From: Vandiemenella viatica
Taxonomy: Eukaryota; Arthropoda; Insecta; Orthoptera; Morabidae
Direction of reading: 5' to 3'
DNA length: 64,000 bases
Assembly (NCBI GenBank): GCA_031002005.1
Contig: JARYHS010009186.1
Location: forward strand, 256,151,199-256,215,198
Below the pieces are notes generated by a model. The model was not told where the DNA came from. It worked only from the letters and a program-made list of their open reading frames with translations, and ran no database searches. A program made the position numbers and the translations under genes. Positions within the stretch are counted from its first letter, which is position 1, and every line of letters begins with the position of its first letter. This document shows positions 25,371-35,688 of this stretch, piece after piece.

Positions 25371-25470
25371 GTTAGTCCATGTTCGTTAATTGTTAGTGTA
25401 TATTCGTTAATTGTTAGTGTAGATTCGTTAATTGTTAGTGCATATTCTTTAATTGTTAGTGCATATTTTA
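25371..25470 (+). repeat. ~21-bp subterminal tandem repeats of the hAT element
   Basis: Four to five copies of TTCGTTAATTGTTAGTGTA, changing towards GTGCATATT near the end. They lie just inside the right terminus, where hAT transposases usually bind multiple short sites. Confidence 0.8.
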
Positions 25471-25544
25471 GGACTTTTTTGTGCATATTTGCATGCATAT
25501 ATTAGATGTTTTACGTGCATATATATCCGGGCCCTAGTGATGAG

Positions 25545-25808
25545 ACATCAAAAGATATTGGTTTAAAAATTGAAAGTAATGCATGGAAGGAACCATGACC
25601 ACAAGTTTTCACTCGATTTCAGGAATAAGGGTGTAGGAAGATTTTCTTTTTTAGGTAACGGTGTCAGGGATTGGAATAAGTTACCAAGAGAAATGATGAA
25701 TGATTTACCAAAAATGTTATCAAATTTTAACTTTTAATTCTTTCGAGGGCTAATGTAGGTGGGTGCAGAAAAGGGCGAAGATGAGTGTTTAGGGAAATTG
25801 CCACTGGA
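25545..25808 (+). pseudogene. CR1/Jockey-type LINE, 3' part after the hAT insertion
   Basis: Continuation of the LINE at 21735: decayed C-terminal coding (NKGVGRFSFLGNGVRDWNK, MMNDLPK) and the family 3' UTR ending near GGGAAATTGCCACTGGA. Confidence 0.8.
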
Positions 25809-25919
25809 CGATTTTCCTTTGCTGGGGCAAAAACTTGAAACTGCTGCACTTTCCGTCTCAGCATTTGAGATTAATTATTTAAAATTAAAAAAATACCCAC
25901 GCATACTAGTAACTTCTGT

Positions 25920-26037
25920 GAAACCAAAAACGCTGCACGAATTTAAAGTTGAAATTTGTCGAGGGCAAAGGAGAAGGGTACAGGGAAGGGGGGAAATGGA
26001 TGTGTAGAGATATTGCCGCCGGATCGAACGCTCCATC
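25920..26037 (+). mobile_element. second LINE 3' end fragment, same family
   Basis: Starts within the LHEFKVEICRGQR segment and runs to GATATTGCCGCCGGATCGAA. It is an independent 5'-truncated copy lying about 110 bp after the first. Confidence 0.65.
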
Positions 26038-26254
26038 GTAGTTTCATTCTAATCAGGGTCGAGACTCAGGACTTTCGGTTCGTTCATTTCAAAAGTTAGT
26101 ACCTCACTGGACATTTCTCTGCCAGTACTTATATATATATATATACTTGGGCGCCGGGAGGGGGGTGCACTTGCACCCCCCTGACATCCCGGGTCGCCGT
26201 CTGCTGGGCAGTAGTAGAGATTTAAAAAAAAAAGAAAAAAAAAAAAAGTCTCCC

Positions 26255-26425
26255 AGTCCGATAGGGGTTTTCTGTCGTGCACAACGTTGGCCGAATGCCG
26301 ATAACTGTGGGGATGTGGAAGATATGATGGTTAAAAGTGGTCGATGCAGGGCATTTTCGTATTTCGACCAAAGACATGTGTCTCCGTATATGGCACTCTG
26401 CTGCCACAACTACATAGTCTTTATA
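26255..26425 (-). repeat. isolated monomer of the 1.8-4.0 kb satellite-like repeat
   Basis: Reverse complement of the unit at about 3780-3930: it contains GTCGTGCACAACGTTGGCCG, GGATGTGGAAGATATGATGG, CGTATTTCGACC and TGCCACAACTACATAGT. A single monomer more than 22 kb from the array shows that this sequence is dispersed as well as tandem. Confidence 0.8.
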
Positions 26426-26534
26426 GTCTCGAAAATTACGATACTTTCCGAGGTAGAGCCAGATATGATTTATTGATGGACTATGCAGATGAGTTCAATC
26501 TCGAGTACAGCAGTATTTATGGCTTTACCTCTCG

Positions 26535-26735
26535 TTGAGGTCATTAGTGGCGGGAAAGATGGGGACTAGGAACGGGAAGGGATTCGGCCATGGCCTTTTG
26601 AAGGAACCATCCTGGCATTAACCTGCGGTAATTTGGGGAAACCATGGAAAACCCAAATCCGGATTGCCGGACGGGGATTCGAACCCGCATCCTCCCAAAT
26701 GCGAGGCCAGAGCGTTAATCGCTCGGTGTGGTTTC
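26535..26735 (-). repeat. tRNA-derived SINE
   Basis: Reverse copy of the family at 37561. Box B appears as GGGATTCGAACCC, and the body has GGCCATGGCCTTTTGAAGGA and GGGGAAACCATGGAAAACCC. The A-rich tail end is missing. Confidence 0.8.
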
Positions 26736-27376
26736 GAGTACTTTTTAAAATGCCGAGTAGTGTTTTTGAGACTCTTCTCAGTTTGATAGGGCTGAAAATC
26801 AGCAAGAGTAACACATCATTTAAAGGAGCTATTGCAGCCAGTGGACGTTTAGCACTTGCACTGCTGTTTTTGGCTACAGGGGACTCCTTTTTTCAAACTC
26901 TTTACTAAAAAATGTCCTGCTAGATTCATTATTTTTCTATTAATTTTCTCCATCCCAACACCAAAACTATTTTCGTGAGCGCATCATGCGTTTTATTACG
27001 ATCTTTGTATTCTTGTAATCTACAATACCACGAAACATATCGAGTGCGGTAAAGCTCTATTAATGCATATACTTTCTCGTTAGTCACTCGGCCTTTGGGG
27101 TAGAATGTCTAGGCCATGCGACATGTCTCCACTACATGCTGTCTTCAGAAATGGCGTGGTTTCCTTTGATGTGGACCGACACTTGTCGGATGAGAGATGG
27201 CACGTTTTTGCCATATGGCACAGGCCATCAAACACGTCCACACTAACCACGCCATGTCACATAGTGCGGACGCGCCTTAGAATACCCATCGCCGTGGCTC
27301 CTTCCTGGCAAATGAGGTGATGAGGTGGGAGGGGAAGCCCCCAAAACCTGGTCCTCCAAGCATGGCGGCCTTCCTG
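26736..27376. other. no gene seen
   Basis: An open frame at 26633-26908 crosses the SINE border and is not credible. No other structure was recognised. Confidence 0.35.
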
Positions 27377-27379
27377 TTA

Positions 27380-27763
27380 GGGAGCGTGCATAAACCACGT
27401 AACTCCATTTTGGCCTCCTGTGAACCCCCCTCTCCCCCACGTAGCCCTACGTGGCTTTTGACACTATCCCCCACCTCCCCTCCCCACGTAGCACGTATCC
27501 CTTTTGATTCCAGAAGACATTTTGTACTGTTTTCTCTTGTCAGACTATTGTAAATTACATACGGAGATAATTAACTGAGGGAAATAAATATTCACATGCT
27601 GTTGTGAGTTCTGTTCCTCATTTTAACTGTGAAAAATGTTATGAAAGGAAAGCTACGTGGCCTGGCTCGGAACCCCCAGCCCCCACGTAGCCCAGCGTAG
27701 CCTTTCAGCCAACCCCTCTCCCCCCCCCCCCTAGACCGAGCCACGTAGTTTGTGGACGGTCCC
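27380..27763. mobile_element. PIF/Harbinger-like MITE (CACGTAG family), copy 1
   Basis: Starts GGGAGCGTGCATAAACCACG and ends with the matching inverted end (CACGTAGTTTGTGGACGGTCCC), with TTA on both sides (27377-27379, 27764-27766). A 3-bp TTA duplication and a GGG start are typical of the PIF/Harbinger superfamily. Near each end CTACGTGG words occur in C-rich sequence; the middle has GAAGACATTTTGTACTGTTT. 384 bp, non-coding. Confidence 0.85.
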
Positions 27764-27948
27764 TTATCTACTGCTCGCGTCTGCTCGTGCACTAAGTAGG
27801 TAATTCTATATGTGATCACAGGAACGGGATTGTGATGTATTCTAGGCGTCCCACACAGGGGTATTTGACACAAAAAGTCGATCAAAATTATTTCTACGTA
27901 ATTTGGATTTTTGTTAAGCTTCTTTTGTGTATTATAACTTATAACTAT

Positions 27949-28268
27949 TATAAAGATTTTGTAGGCCAATCCACATTGGTCGGATTGGATTTTATTGGAA
28001 TTTCGATAGATCTTTTGAACCAATCATAGTATTTATTTAAAAATACACTCTCAATTCTCTTAGCAGCCTGCCATTTTCTTTTAATTTCCAATTTAAGCCT
28101 TGAAAACCTTTGTTCGAAGTGTTGCCTTTGTTCGACCGTGAATGTCGGTTGATTTAAAATATTTTCCTCGACTAATTGAAACTTTTTCACGAAATAATTT
28201 CCTTTCTCGTGTTTAATCCTATCATAAATAACTTTTCGGGTCATGAGCATGATACCAGAAGAGCCCAT
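27949..28268 (-). CDS. unassigned transposon-like protein, N-terminal fragment
   Basis: A 106-residue open frame starting at Met 28268 and stopping near 27950. The sequence is rich in charged helical segments: VEQRQHFEQRFSRLKLEIKR, then KWQAAKRIESVFLNKYYDW and an IPIKS-x(5)-WPTKS end. This pattern (K-W-x-x-A-K-R-x-E-x-V-F-L-x-K-x-x-D-W-L followed by a P-T-K-S/D segment) recalls uncharacterised multi-copy insect proteins of transposon origin, where a longer C-terminal part follows. I cannot assign a superfamily. The frame may be cut at the PTKSL end by mutation or by a splice site. It sits beside a MITE and no promoter was recognised. Confidence 0.4.
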
Positions 28269-28269
28269 A

Positions 28270-29290
28270 ACAAAGAAAATCTTACATGAAAAAAAATGTG
28301 ACGAAAAAAGTAAGTTTGATTCATTGTAAATAATCTAGAATATTTTCGAATAAATAGACGTTTGGCACTTTTTGGCACCCAATTTTCAATGGAACACCAA
28401 GATAGTACACTAAACTAATACCATACAAAAATCAGACTCGGGAAAGGTCCGGAAATATAACAAAATCACTCTTTAATACTTTTCGTAATAAAAAAATCAG
28501 TACAAAATGAGTCAGCTTACAAAACTGTACAGAAATAAAGTTGTGCGATACCTTTGGATGAATGTTACTATTATTTCAATTCTAGGCACCTGGCTGAACA
28601 ATATCCATGATTAAAATCACCACTACTCACTTAACATCATTAACAAATTAAAATGGTACAACTTATAATTTTCTCGTATTTGGTTCGGATCAGTACGTGG
28701 GTCTTGCAATGTGCTCAGAAGATGACTGTTCATTGGGTGGGGAATGGAGCTTACCTAAAAAACATAGCTGATTGTTATTCTATAGACATTTTCCTCGATT
28801 CAGGTAGATACGGGTTCTTTGAATTTGCTAAAAAAATTTTTTTGACTTTTGATCGGCTTTTTGTGTGCGCCCGTTTACATGGGTCCATCGGGTAGAGATA
28901 AAACTTTTGAAAAAAGAGACTGGACGGAGGGGAAATAGTGTCAGGGTTTTATCCTAGGGGAAATAGGTGAGGAAATAAGGGTGGCTGGCTAAGATACCGG
29001 CAGAACCTCGACAGATTTCGTTCTACTAGGCTGCAATGAGTGAGGGATTTGTTATTTTGTTAGGAAAATGGTATCATGCAGCAACTCATGAGAGAATGAG
29101 CAGTCTATTACATACATGTAAGTCTGTGCTCAGCTGGTCCTGCACGCTCGGTCGCATTCAAATTCCTGTTATCCACCATACCTTCGCTCGCACCGGAATC
29201 GAACCTGTCCAAGTAGTTCATTGCAAGGTACAAAGCGGCTGAAATGACGTACTGCCGACGGTATGGGTATATGTTGAATATACCACTATG
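28270..29290. other. no gene seen
   Basis: No supportable coding region or repeat border. It may contain the rest of the transposon whose coding fragment lies at 27949-28268. Confidence 0.3.
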
Positions 29291-29299
29291 AGTTATAAG

Positions 29300-30208
29300 T
29301 AGGGTTCGGATCTTAATGATCAAAAAACTAGATAAGTATACAGGCAAATATGACCTTAAAATGTGGAAATATGACCAAACATTTAAATTTACTATACACC
29401 AAAACATCAGTACCGTATTAACCACGTAGCAGTAGGTAGCAAATGCTACGGGCCTCGCGTTAATGCGGCCCTGCAAAAACATGCTCTATTTTAAATCATT
29501 TATTTTATTGGTAGTGTCTCTTTTATGTAGACAGCATAATTTGCTTCCGTGCACTCGCTGCATCATTGGGAAATTAAATTTTAAATCGTTTTGTTGAAGT
29601 CACTTTAATTTCAAATAATTTACAGAATAGAACTCTTTCATCTGTACTAAATACTTCTCTGTAAATTCCCTTACGTAACTTCGCACTTTCAGCAAATTTT
29701 ATTTTCGGCATGGCGGTAGGTCTTACTCACTGATCCACTGCAGATTTAAAGACGACATGATGTTTCATTGAGATATTCAGTGACGTGGATGGACACAGGC
29801 ATGCTGCTGCTGCATTGTCGAGATTAAAAGGCGGGCGGAACATTACGTTTAGAGAGTGGCATGTGGCAATAATGCATAACTTTTAATTCTTGACTGGTGA
29901 ATTCTGACCACAGTGAAAATTAGTTTTTTTTCTCCCACCTGTATAGCACAAATACAGTTCTGTGAATAATTATCTTAATTTCTTCTCATCTATATCTAGT
30001 GAATTCCTGGTACTATTAAAAAACTACCAGATTTTTCCTGAAAATATGACCATAAATATTATAGAAATATGACTAAAACCAGGAAAATGGTCGGAATATG
30101 TATTTATATGCTATACAAAATATATTCAGAAACATTGTTTAATTCAAAATTTCATCTTAAAAAGAATTCAGGGAAAAAATGTGACTTGTCCTAAAGATCC
30201 AAACCTTA
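29300..30208. mobile_element. non-autonomous hAT element, 909 bp
   Basis: Ends TAGGGTTCGGATCTT and, inverted, TAAGGTTTGGATCTT. GTTATAAG is duplicated exactly at 29292-29299 and 30209-30216. Subterminal AAATATGACC / GAAATATGAC words repeat at both sides. No transposase remains. The insertion lies at the edge of the SINE at 30217. Confidence 0.9.
29408..29473. mobile_element. 66-bp hAT-type miniature element nested in the 909-bp hAT
   Basis: Ends CAGTACCGTATTAACC and, inverted, CAGGGCCGCATTAACG. Flanks are CAAAACAT on the left and CAAAAACAT on the right, a target duplication with one extra A. It is among the smallest elements with a readable duplication in this window. Confidence 0.65.
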
Positions 30209-30216
30209 GTTATAAG

Positions 30217-30543
30217 CTGTGCTTAGTATCCAACCCGACGGTTGGTTGGATCCTCCAGAAGGAGGTATAGCTAGCCTTGTATTGGAGGCTGGGTGGCCGG
30301 TTCCTTTCGGCCTTGCTTAATCTAACCCGGTAATCCTGCCGGGGAAAGGAGACCTGCAGCTTAACGCGGAATCCGAACGACGGAATCGTTCTGGCGTGCT
30401 CCACATCACACAAGCGAGATCAGAGGTGAAGGACTGGTTATGGGCCTTTGAAAATTCCAGCCGAGACCGGAATTCGAAACTGGGACCTTTCGATCTCAGT
30501 CAGAAGGGTTAACCACTGAGCCACCCAACCTCTCGGAGGAAGG
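30217..30543 (-). repeat. second tRNA-derived SINE family
   Basis: In minus orientation it begins with GGTGGCTCAGTGGTTAA (box A-like) and contains a box B-like CAGTTTCGAATTCC. The body has CGGATTCCGCGTTAAGC and ends with GGAGGATCCAACCAACC. Related copies are at 45925, 47095 and 55630. Confidence 0.7.
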
Positions 30544-30545
30544 TA

Positions 30546-30754
30546 CACTCTTTGGCAAGAAAACTGACTGTGGGTGCCTGAGACTAAGTCCATTATTTTG
30601 CACTATGTGGCATCACTGGAGAGTTTGTTCCAGGCATTGACTTAAGGAAATGAATAACAGATGGCGCTGAGTTGAATACCCGCAATGATGCCACATTGTG
30701 CGAAATAAGGGACTTAGTCTCAGGCGCCCACAGTCATTTTTTTGCCAAAGAGTG
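30546..30754. mobile_element. TA-flanked palindromic MITE (Tc1/mariner type)
   Basis: The left arm CACTCTTTGGCAAGAAAACT continues with GACTGTGGGTGCCTGAGACT; the right arm mirrors it to end GCCAAAGAGTG, giving inverted repeats of about 48 bases. TA flanks both ends. 209 bp, non-coding. Confidence 0.85.
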
Positions 30755-30756
30755 TA

Positions 30757-32376
30757 CACACTTTGACAATAAATTTTTCAGCGGCGGCCAAAGATATTGT
30801 CAAAGTGTGTATATGCAGCAAATCGTAGCGAAGACTCTGATGTCTCTTTTGAAAGTGTTTCTGCAAATATGAGTAAAGTAAAATGCATCTTGTGCTTCTC
30901 ATTTAAAACAACCTTATCATCACGGTACTTTAGTGGGGAGTAACCTCAAAGTATATTCATTCCGAGTTGCACCCTATGTCAACTAACATGTCTGTTCATC
31001 ATCTTCTAGCTCTTGTATAAGCCATGTTTTCCAGCGCTGAATATTTTTTCCAGTGTATCCACCCTCTGTGCGACGTGTTTGTTTTTAGCTGTGTTATCCT
31101 TTCGACTGCTTCTGTTATTTTGGTACTAAAACCTTTCCATATTATTTGCTATTAATTATTTTCTCCGTGAAAACTTTTTTAAAAATTTGATTTTTAGGGC
31201 GAATTTTATCTAGATTGTCGAACACAAGTCTCCCTCAGAATTCGCACTATTTTTTACTTTAACAACCATTATTTCAGACTGTAACATGGTCAATTTGAAA
31301 TTCTTCTAAATGTGGATTTGGTTATGTCTAAGGTTTTTTTTGGCATCTCAAAATAGTATTTTTTATTTAAATTTTTAAAATATGTGAACTTTAAACTTTT
31401 TTTCTGAATTTCTCGTGTTATCTTTATTTTTTGTGGCGTGACAATTAATCAGTGTGTTGTATATTTTATGTGGGCCGAGTAATGTTGGAAGAGATAATGT
31501 TTTTGAAGAGAAATAAAATTCGGTAATAATTATTTTACAGTTTACGGTAGGAGCAATACTTTAAGTTTGGAATGCCTCGTAAATTGCTTTCTCCGCTTTT
31601 CGTGTGAAGACATGGTAGTTTCCAAATTTTATTGTGTATTTATCGGTGAATCTTGTTTCAGTAATGTTGGGATGGAAAAATTTTGCTGATCAAATATTTT
31701 GATCAGTTACTATAGTATACCAATTGTTAAACGTGAGTTAATGTTTAATATTTCATGAGAACACTTTGTGTTGGGCTTTAGGTTTCATTGAGGATTTCCA
31801 GAAAATTCTGACATGTATAATGTATATGTTGCTGTGGGCCCTCCACAATCCATAGCGAAGGAAAATTCGGTGTTTCGAAGAATAACATTGCAATTCTACT
31901 TTATTGTTGTGACGTCAGTGCTAGACTGTGTCATTATAAGAACATATGGACTAACTCGTCAATGGAACATTTTTTCAATCACTCGTAATTTGTATTCGCA
32001 ATGGTTAGACAATAATATCAAAAACGATCAACTCGACTTTGAGACCAAAAAAAGTTGGGACCCACTGAAATGTGTTTTTCGTTTTTAAATGGCACCTGAA
32101 TGTAGCGGTGTGAGGTTGGCAAGACGGGAGCTGTTACTCGTTTATTACCCAGACTAACAGGTTCTGCCAGACGACTCGACCTGTAGTGCCAACTGTCAAT
32201 GACTGAATTCTTCAGCTTGTACAGGGTCCACTGCCACCCACAAGATGCAACGACAGGAATCGTATCACTCCATATGCTTCCGACCGTTTCGATAATGTTT
32301 TTTTATCTCCTCATAACTTCTCACCAAAATCTATTTTCTCAGTCGTATCCCCCATATACTTCCTTTCGACTGTTGC
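30757..32376. other. AT-rich DNA, no gene seen
   Basis: No supportable gene or repeat border in about 1.6 kb. Confidence 0.35.
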
Positions 32377-32480
32377 ACCGAGCGTGGTGGGTGAGCGGTA
32401 ACGCTGGGGCCTGTCATTCGGGAGGACGAGGATTCGAATTCCCGCGCGGCCATCCACGGTTTCCCGAAATCATTCCAGGT
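32377..32480 (+). repeat. tRNA-derived SINE, 5' half
   Basis: CACCGAGCGTGGTGGGTGAG, CATTCGGGAGGACGAGG, then box B ATTCGAATTCCCG and CACGGTTTCCCGAAATCATT. The GGCCATGGCCGAATTCC body of the family is absent, so it is truncated or a subfamily. Confidence 0.7.
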
Positions 32481-32756
32481 GACTGATCGAAACGATATCA
32501 ATGACGGCAAGAAAGGACAGCATGCGTGGATGTTACCTGATGTTCATACTACCAGTACCAACAGCTTGGCCCTTGATGTTGTCGCCTTCGTTCAAAGGCG
32601 AGAAATGCTTAGTCGACGCTCTCTATCTGCACAAACCTTGCATTCAGCATATATGCTATGTACAGTGACGCGCACAGTAACATGCACGACTTTCATAACA
32701 AATTATACAAGTCTCTTCTCCTCCGGCAGGACTTAGACTTGTATGTACTTATACTT

Positions 32757-34252
32757 ACTTACTTACTTCCTCTTCATGGATAGGCCAAAAGCCTGTTCCG
32801 ACCTCTTTCTTCCGACCATCTCTTCCTAGGTCTTCCAATGTCCCTTCTGCCTGTGGGATGGTACTCCAGGGCAAGCTTAGGAAATCTGTCCTTTCTCATC
32901 CGTAGGACGTGGTTCTTCCAGTTATCCCTTTTTTGGGTAATTCTATCATTTAGCGGGGAGATATTCAGTTGTTCCCTTATTTCCTCGTTCCTCCTCTTAT
33001 CATTTAGGGAATACCCTTTTACTGACCTTAAAAATTTCATATCCGATGATTGAATTTTGCTTTTGTATTGCGTTTTATTTACCCATGTTTCGCTGCCATA
33101 TAGCAGAGTCGGTACGGCCATTGTTTTATAAAACTTGAGTTGAGTCTCCTCTCGTGCTTTACCTTTCAGTGTTCGTCGAATTGTTCCACACATATACTGA
33201 AATCGGTGAAGTTTCTTCTTCACCTCGTTATCCTCATTAAAAGATAATTCACATCCGAGATAAGTAAAGTTGGAGACTTGTTCTATTGGCTGATTGTCTA
33301 CCACTATTTTAACTCTGATAGGGTATTTCCCCTGCCACGCCATAACTTTCGTTTTGCACGAGACAACTGCAGATTGTGATCTTTGCTGATAATGTTTAGT
33401 ATATGAATTGCTTTTTGAAGTCCATCTTAATTTTCCTGGAGGGTAAATTGGTCGTCTGCAAACAACATAGTATTTATGTAAGTGTTGTTGCTTATTTTTA
33501 TACCAGGATGGACATTTTCTTTCCATTTCCTAACTAAGTCATCTATATATATATTAAAAAGTGTTGGAGACAGGCTACAACCTTGCCGCACTCCTTGGTT
33601 AATTGCTATTTCTTCTATAAGTTTATTTCCTAGGTCTAAGACGATTTGTGTCCTTCTATACGTATCTTGAATAACTTGTATCAAATGCTGTGGATATCCA
33701 TTTCTTTGCATTATTTCCCATAGTTTTTGTCTATTTACTTTATCGAACGCTTTTTCATAGTCTATAAAAGCAATGAAAGTCTTTAAATTAACTTCTCTTT
33801 TCCAGTAGTTGTCTAAGGCAGAATATATTATCTATGCAGGACCTTCCTTTCCTAAACCCACATTGTTCTTCTGATAGGAGAGCATCTGCTATTACTTTTA
33901 GCCTGTTATTTATTATTTTTGCATATATTTTGTATCCCGTATTTAATAAACTAATTCCTCGATAGTTATCACATGAATTCCTATCTCCCTTCTTAAAAAG
34001 TGAAATAACTTTGGCCTTCCTCCATTCTTCTGGAATGGTTCTCTTTTTCCAACACATATTAATTAAGTGTAAATATCTAAATTTTAGATTCATTCCCCCA
34101 TACTTAATCAATTCTAAATTAATTGTATCTAGTCCAGGAGCTTTTCTATTTTTAAATGATTTTAGTGCTACATCAACCTCCTCTATGTCTATAGGATCTA
34201 TTTCTTTAGTATCCACATGGTCCATTCCTATTTTCTCTTCTTCTTCTTTATA
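32757..34252 (-). pseudogene. 5'-truncated LINE with reverse transcriptase and 14-bp target duplication
   Basis: On the minus strand three frames in order give an RT. First KSFKNRKAPGLDTINLELIK, then KKGDRNSCDNYRGISLLNTG and EEQCGFRKGRSC (34225-33788). Next GVRQGCSLSPTLFNIYIDDL and the catalytic FADDQ (33711-33427). Then the thumb and C-terminal region, with FTYLGCELSFNED, LLYGSETW and GRRDIGRPRKRW (33526-32774). Two frameshifts separate them. The 3' tail is a GTAAGTAAGTAAG repeat. ATGTACTTATACTT flanks at 32743-32756 and 34253-34266. The endonuclease is absent, which fits 5' truncation at insertion. The clade is uncertain (RTE- or I-like). Confidence 0.85.
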
Positions 34253-34266
34253 ATGTACTTATACTT

Positions 34267-34398
34267 TGAACAGAATCATGTTAGTTCACTATCAAGACTT
34301 CCAGCAGAATTGCGTCCATTCGCTCTTGATACTTGGAGTCGAATCATCTGAACAGAAACACACCCGTTCGTGATCAATATATCTATCCCGTCAGTTGT
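34267..34398. other. spacer, no feature seen
   Basis: Short stretch between two dated insertions. Confidence 0.3.
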
Positions 34399-34406
34399 CA
34401 AGGCTT

Positions 34407-34692
34407 CAAGGCCGCATTTAAGCATAGGCTACATAGACTGTAGCCTAGGGGCCCGCACAATAAAGGGGTGCCCGCACCACAAAGAGGGGGCCCGCACCAC
34501 AAAGAGGGGGCCCACACCACATAGAGGGGGCCCGCACCACAAGTAGTAGAGCTAAAAAAAATAAAAGGTCACCCATAAATTTTTTTGCGCCAAATTTCGA
34601 ATTTAAGCCTCCAGTCAGAGGGGGCACTGCCGACAGGGGGGCCCGCACCACATGAACAGCCTAGGGGCCCACATAGCCTAAATGCGGCCCTG
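34407..34692. mobile_element. non-autonomous hAT element with internal minisatellite
   Basis: Ends CAAGGCCGCATTTAAGC and, inverted, CAGGGCCGCATTTAGGC. CAAGGCTT is duplicated exactly at 34399-34406 and 34693-34700. Inside, a unit of about 22-23 bp (GGGGGCCCGCACCACAAAGA) repeats four to five times at about 34447-34545, and a further GGGGGGCCCGCACCAC lies near 34636. The end sequence matches the 66-bp element at 29408. Confidence 0.85.
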
Positions 34693-34700
34693 CAAGGCTT

Positions 34701-35610
34701 ATTATAGAATGAATCATTCATCGCTTATTATCTAGGTTCATTAATAACAGGTAATAATTGATTTACTTCTAGTTTCGTGTCACTAATACGTCTGGGCACT
34801 ATTCTTTCCTGTTGTCGATGTCTAGTAAAGCTGCAAGGGGGCAAAATCCTTATTTAACTTGAAGCGCCACTTTGTCGACATGGTTGAGATTGGCTAACGC
34901 CTTAGCCTTGCGTAACACAGCCCGTGTTTGGCTGCGTTGTGTTCTCTCAGACTCAGGATACTCTTCAGATGCCACAGTCGATCAGTCCGATTTGTTTTCG
35001 ACTTTTTATTTCTTCTTAAAATGTGCTGTGAAACACGTGTTATAGCAGCTATAAACTACTGAACAGGTGTGTCCGTGAATAAAATGTTTAGCGGTTAAGC
35101 ACACAGTAGTAGTTTCTCACTTTCTCCTGAAATAAAATATTATGTTATAAGTAATGTTTGTTGTTTCACTGGCTAATTGGCTAAAGAAAGCCGTATTCAT
35201 GTTAACACTAGGGGTATAAGCTCGCAATACTACCTACTTACTCCCAAGAATATATATATATGTATTCACAAGGCAGGTTTTCAGGAGAGACAGAAATACA
35301 TAAAGGGAAGGAAATGGACCCAAGAACAAAAGGAAAGAAGGAAGGAAGTTTGGAAGCAAAGAAAATTAAATACAAAGAAACATAGCCAAAGTTAATTTAT
35401 CGTACCCTCCAAATGGGTTATTCGGAATAATAATAATGTAATATAATAATATTTTTAAAAGATGAATTAGTGATCCTATTATAACTGGTGGGAGATAAGT
35501 GCTGCTATCTGTCTGCAAAACACGTAAACGGTGTTCTGTTTGATAAATGTATGTTTTGTTTGGGGAATATTTAGTTAATGAGGTGGAAGTTAGGGACCGT
35601 CCCAGCGTTC
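34701..35610. other. no gene seen
   Basis: No supportable gene or repeat border. The open frame at 35177-35395 has simple lysine- and glutamate-rich composition from A/G-rich DNA. Confidence 0.35.
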
Positions 35611-35688
35611 GCCTAGGTCAGTGGTTCCAAACTAACCTCGCGTACCCCTTGTAGCTGAAATGGTAAATAAAAAAATGAAACCAGTTTA

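Larger units (their letters stand above)
23126..25536 (+). mobile_element. hAT transposon, nearly complete, with 8-bp target duplication
   Basis: The element starts TAGGGCCCGGAT and ends ATCCGGGCCCTA, a perfect 12-bp inverted terminal repeat. GTGATGAG flanks it at 23118-23125 and 25537-25544. It is 2411 bp long and carries a BED/dimerisation-type transposase (23847-25309). Subterminal zones are rich in GTGCATATTTT and GCATATGC words, candidate transposase binding sites. It is inserted in a LINE: the sequence on both sides joins up as a copy of the segment seen at 57064-57115. Confidence 0.95.
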
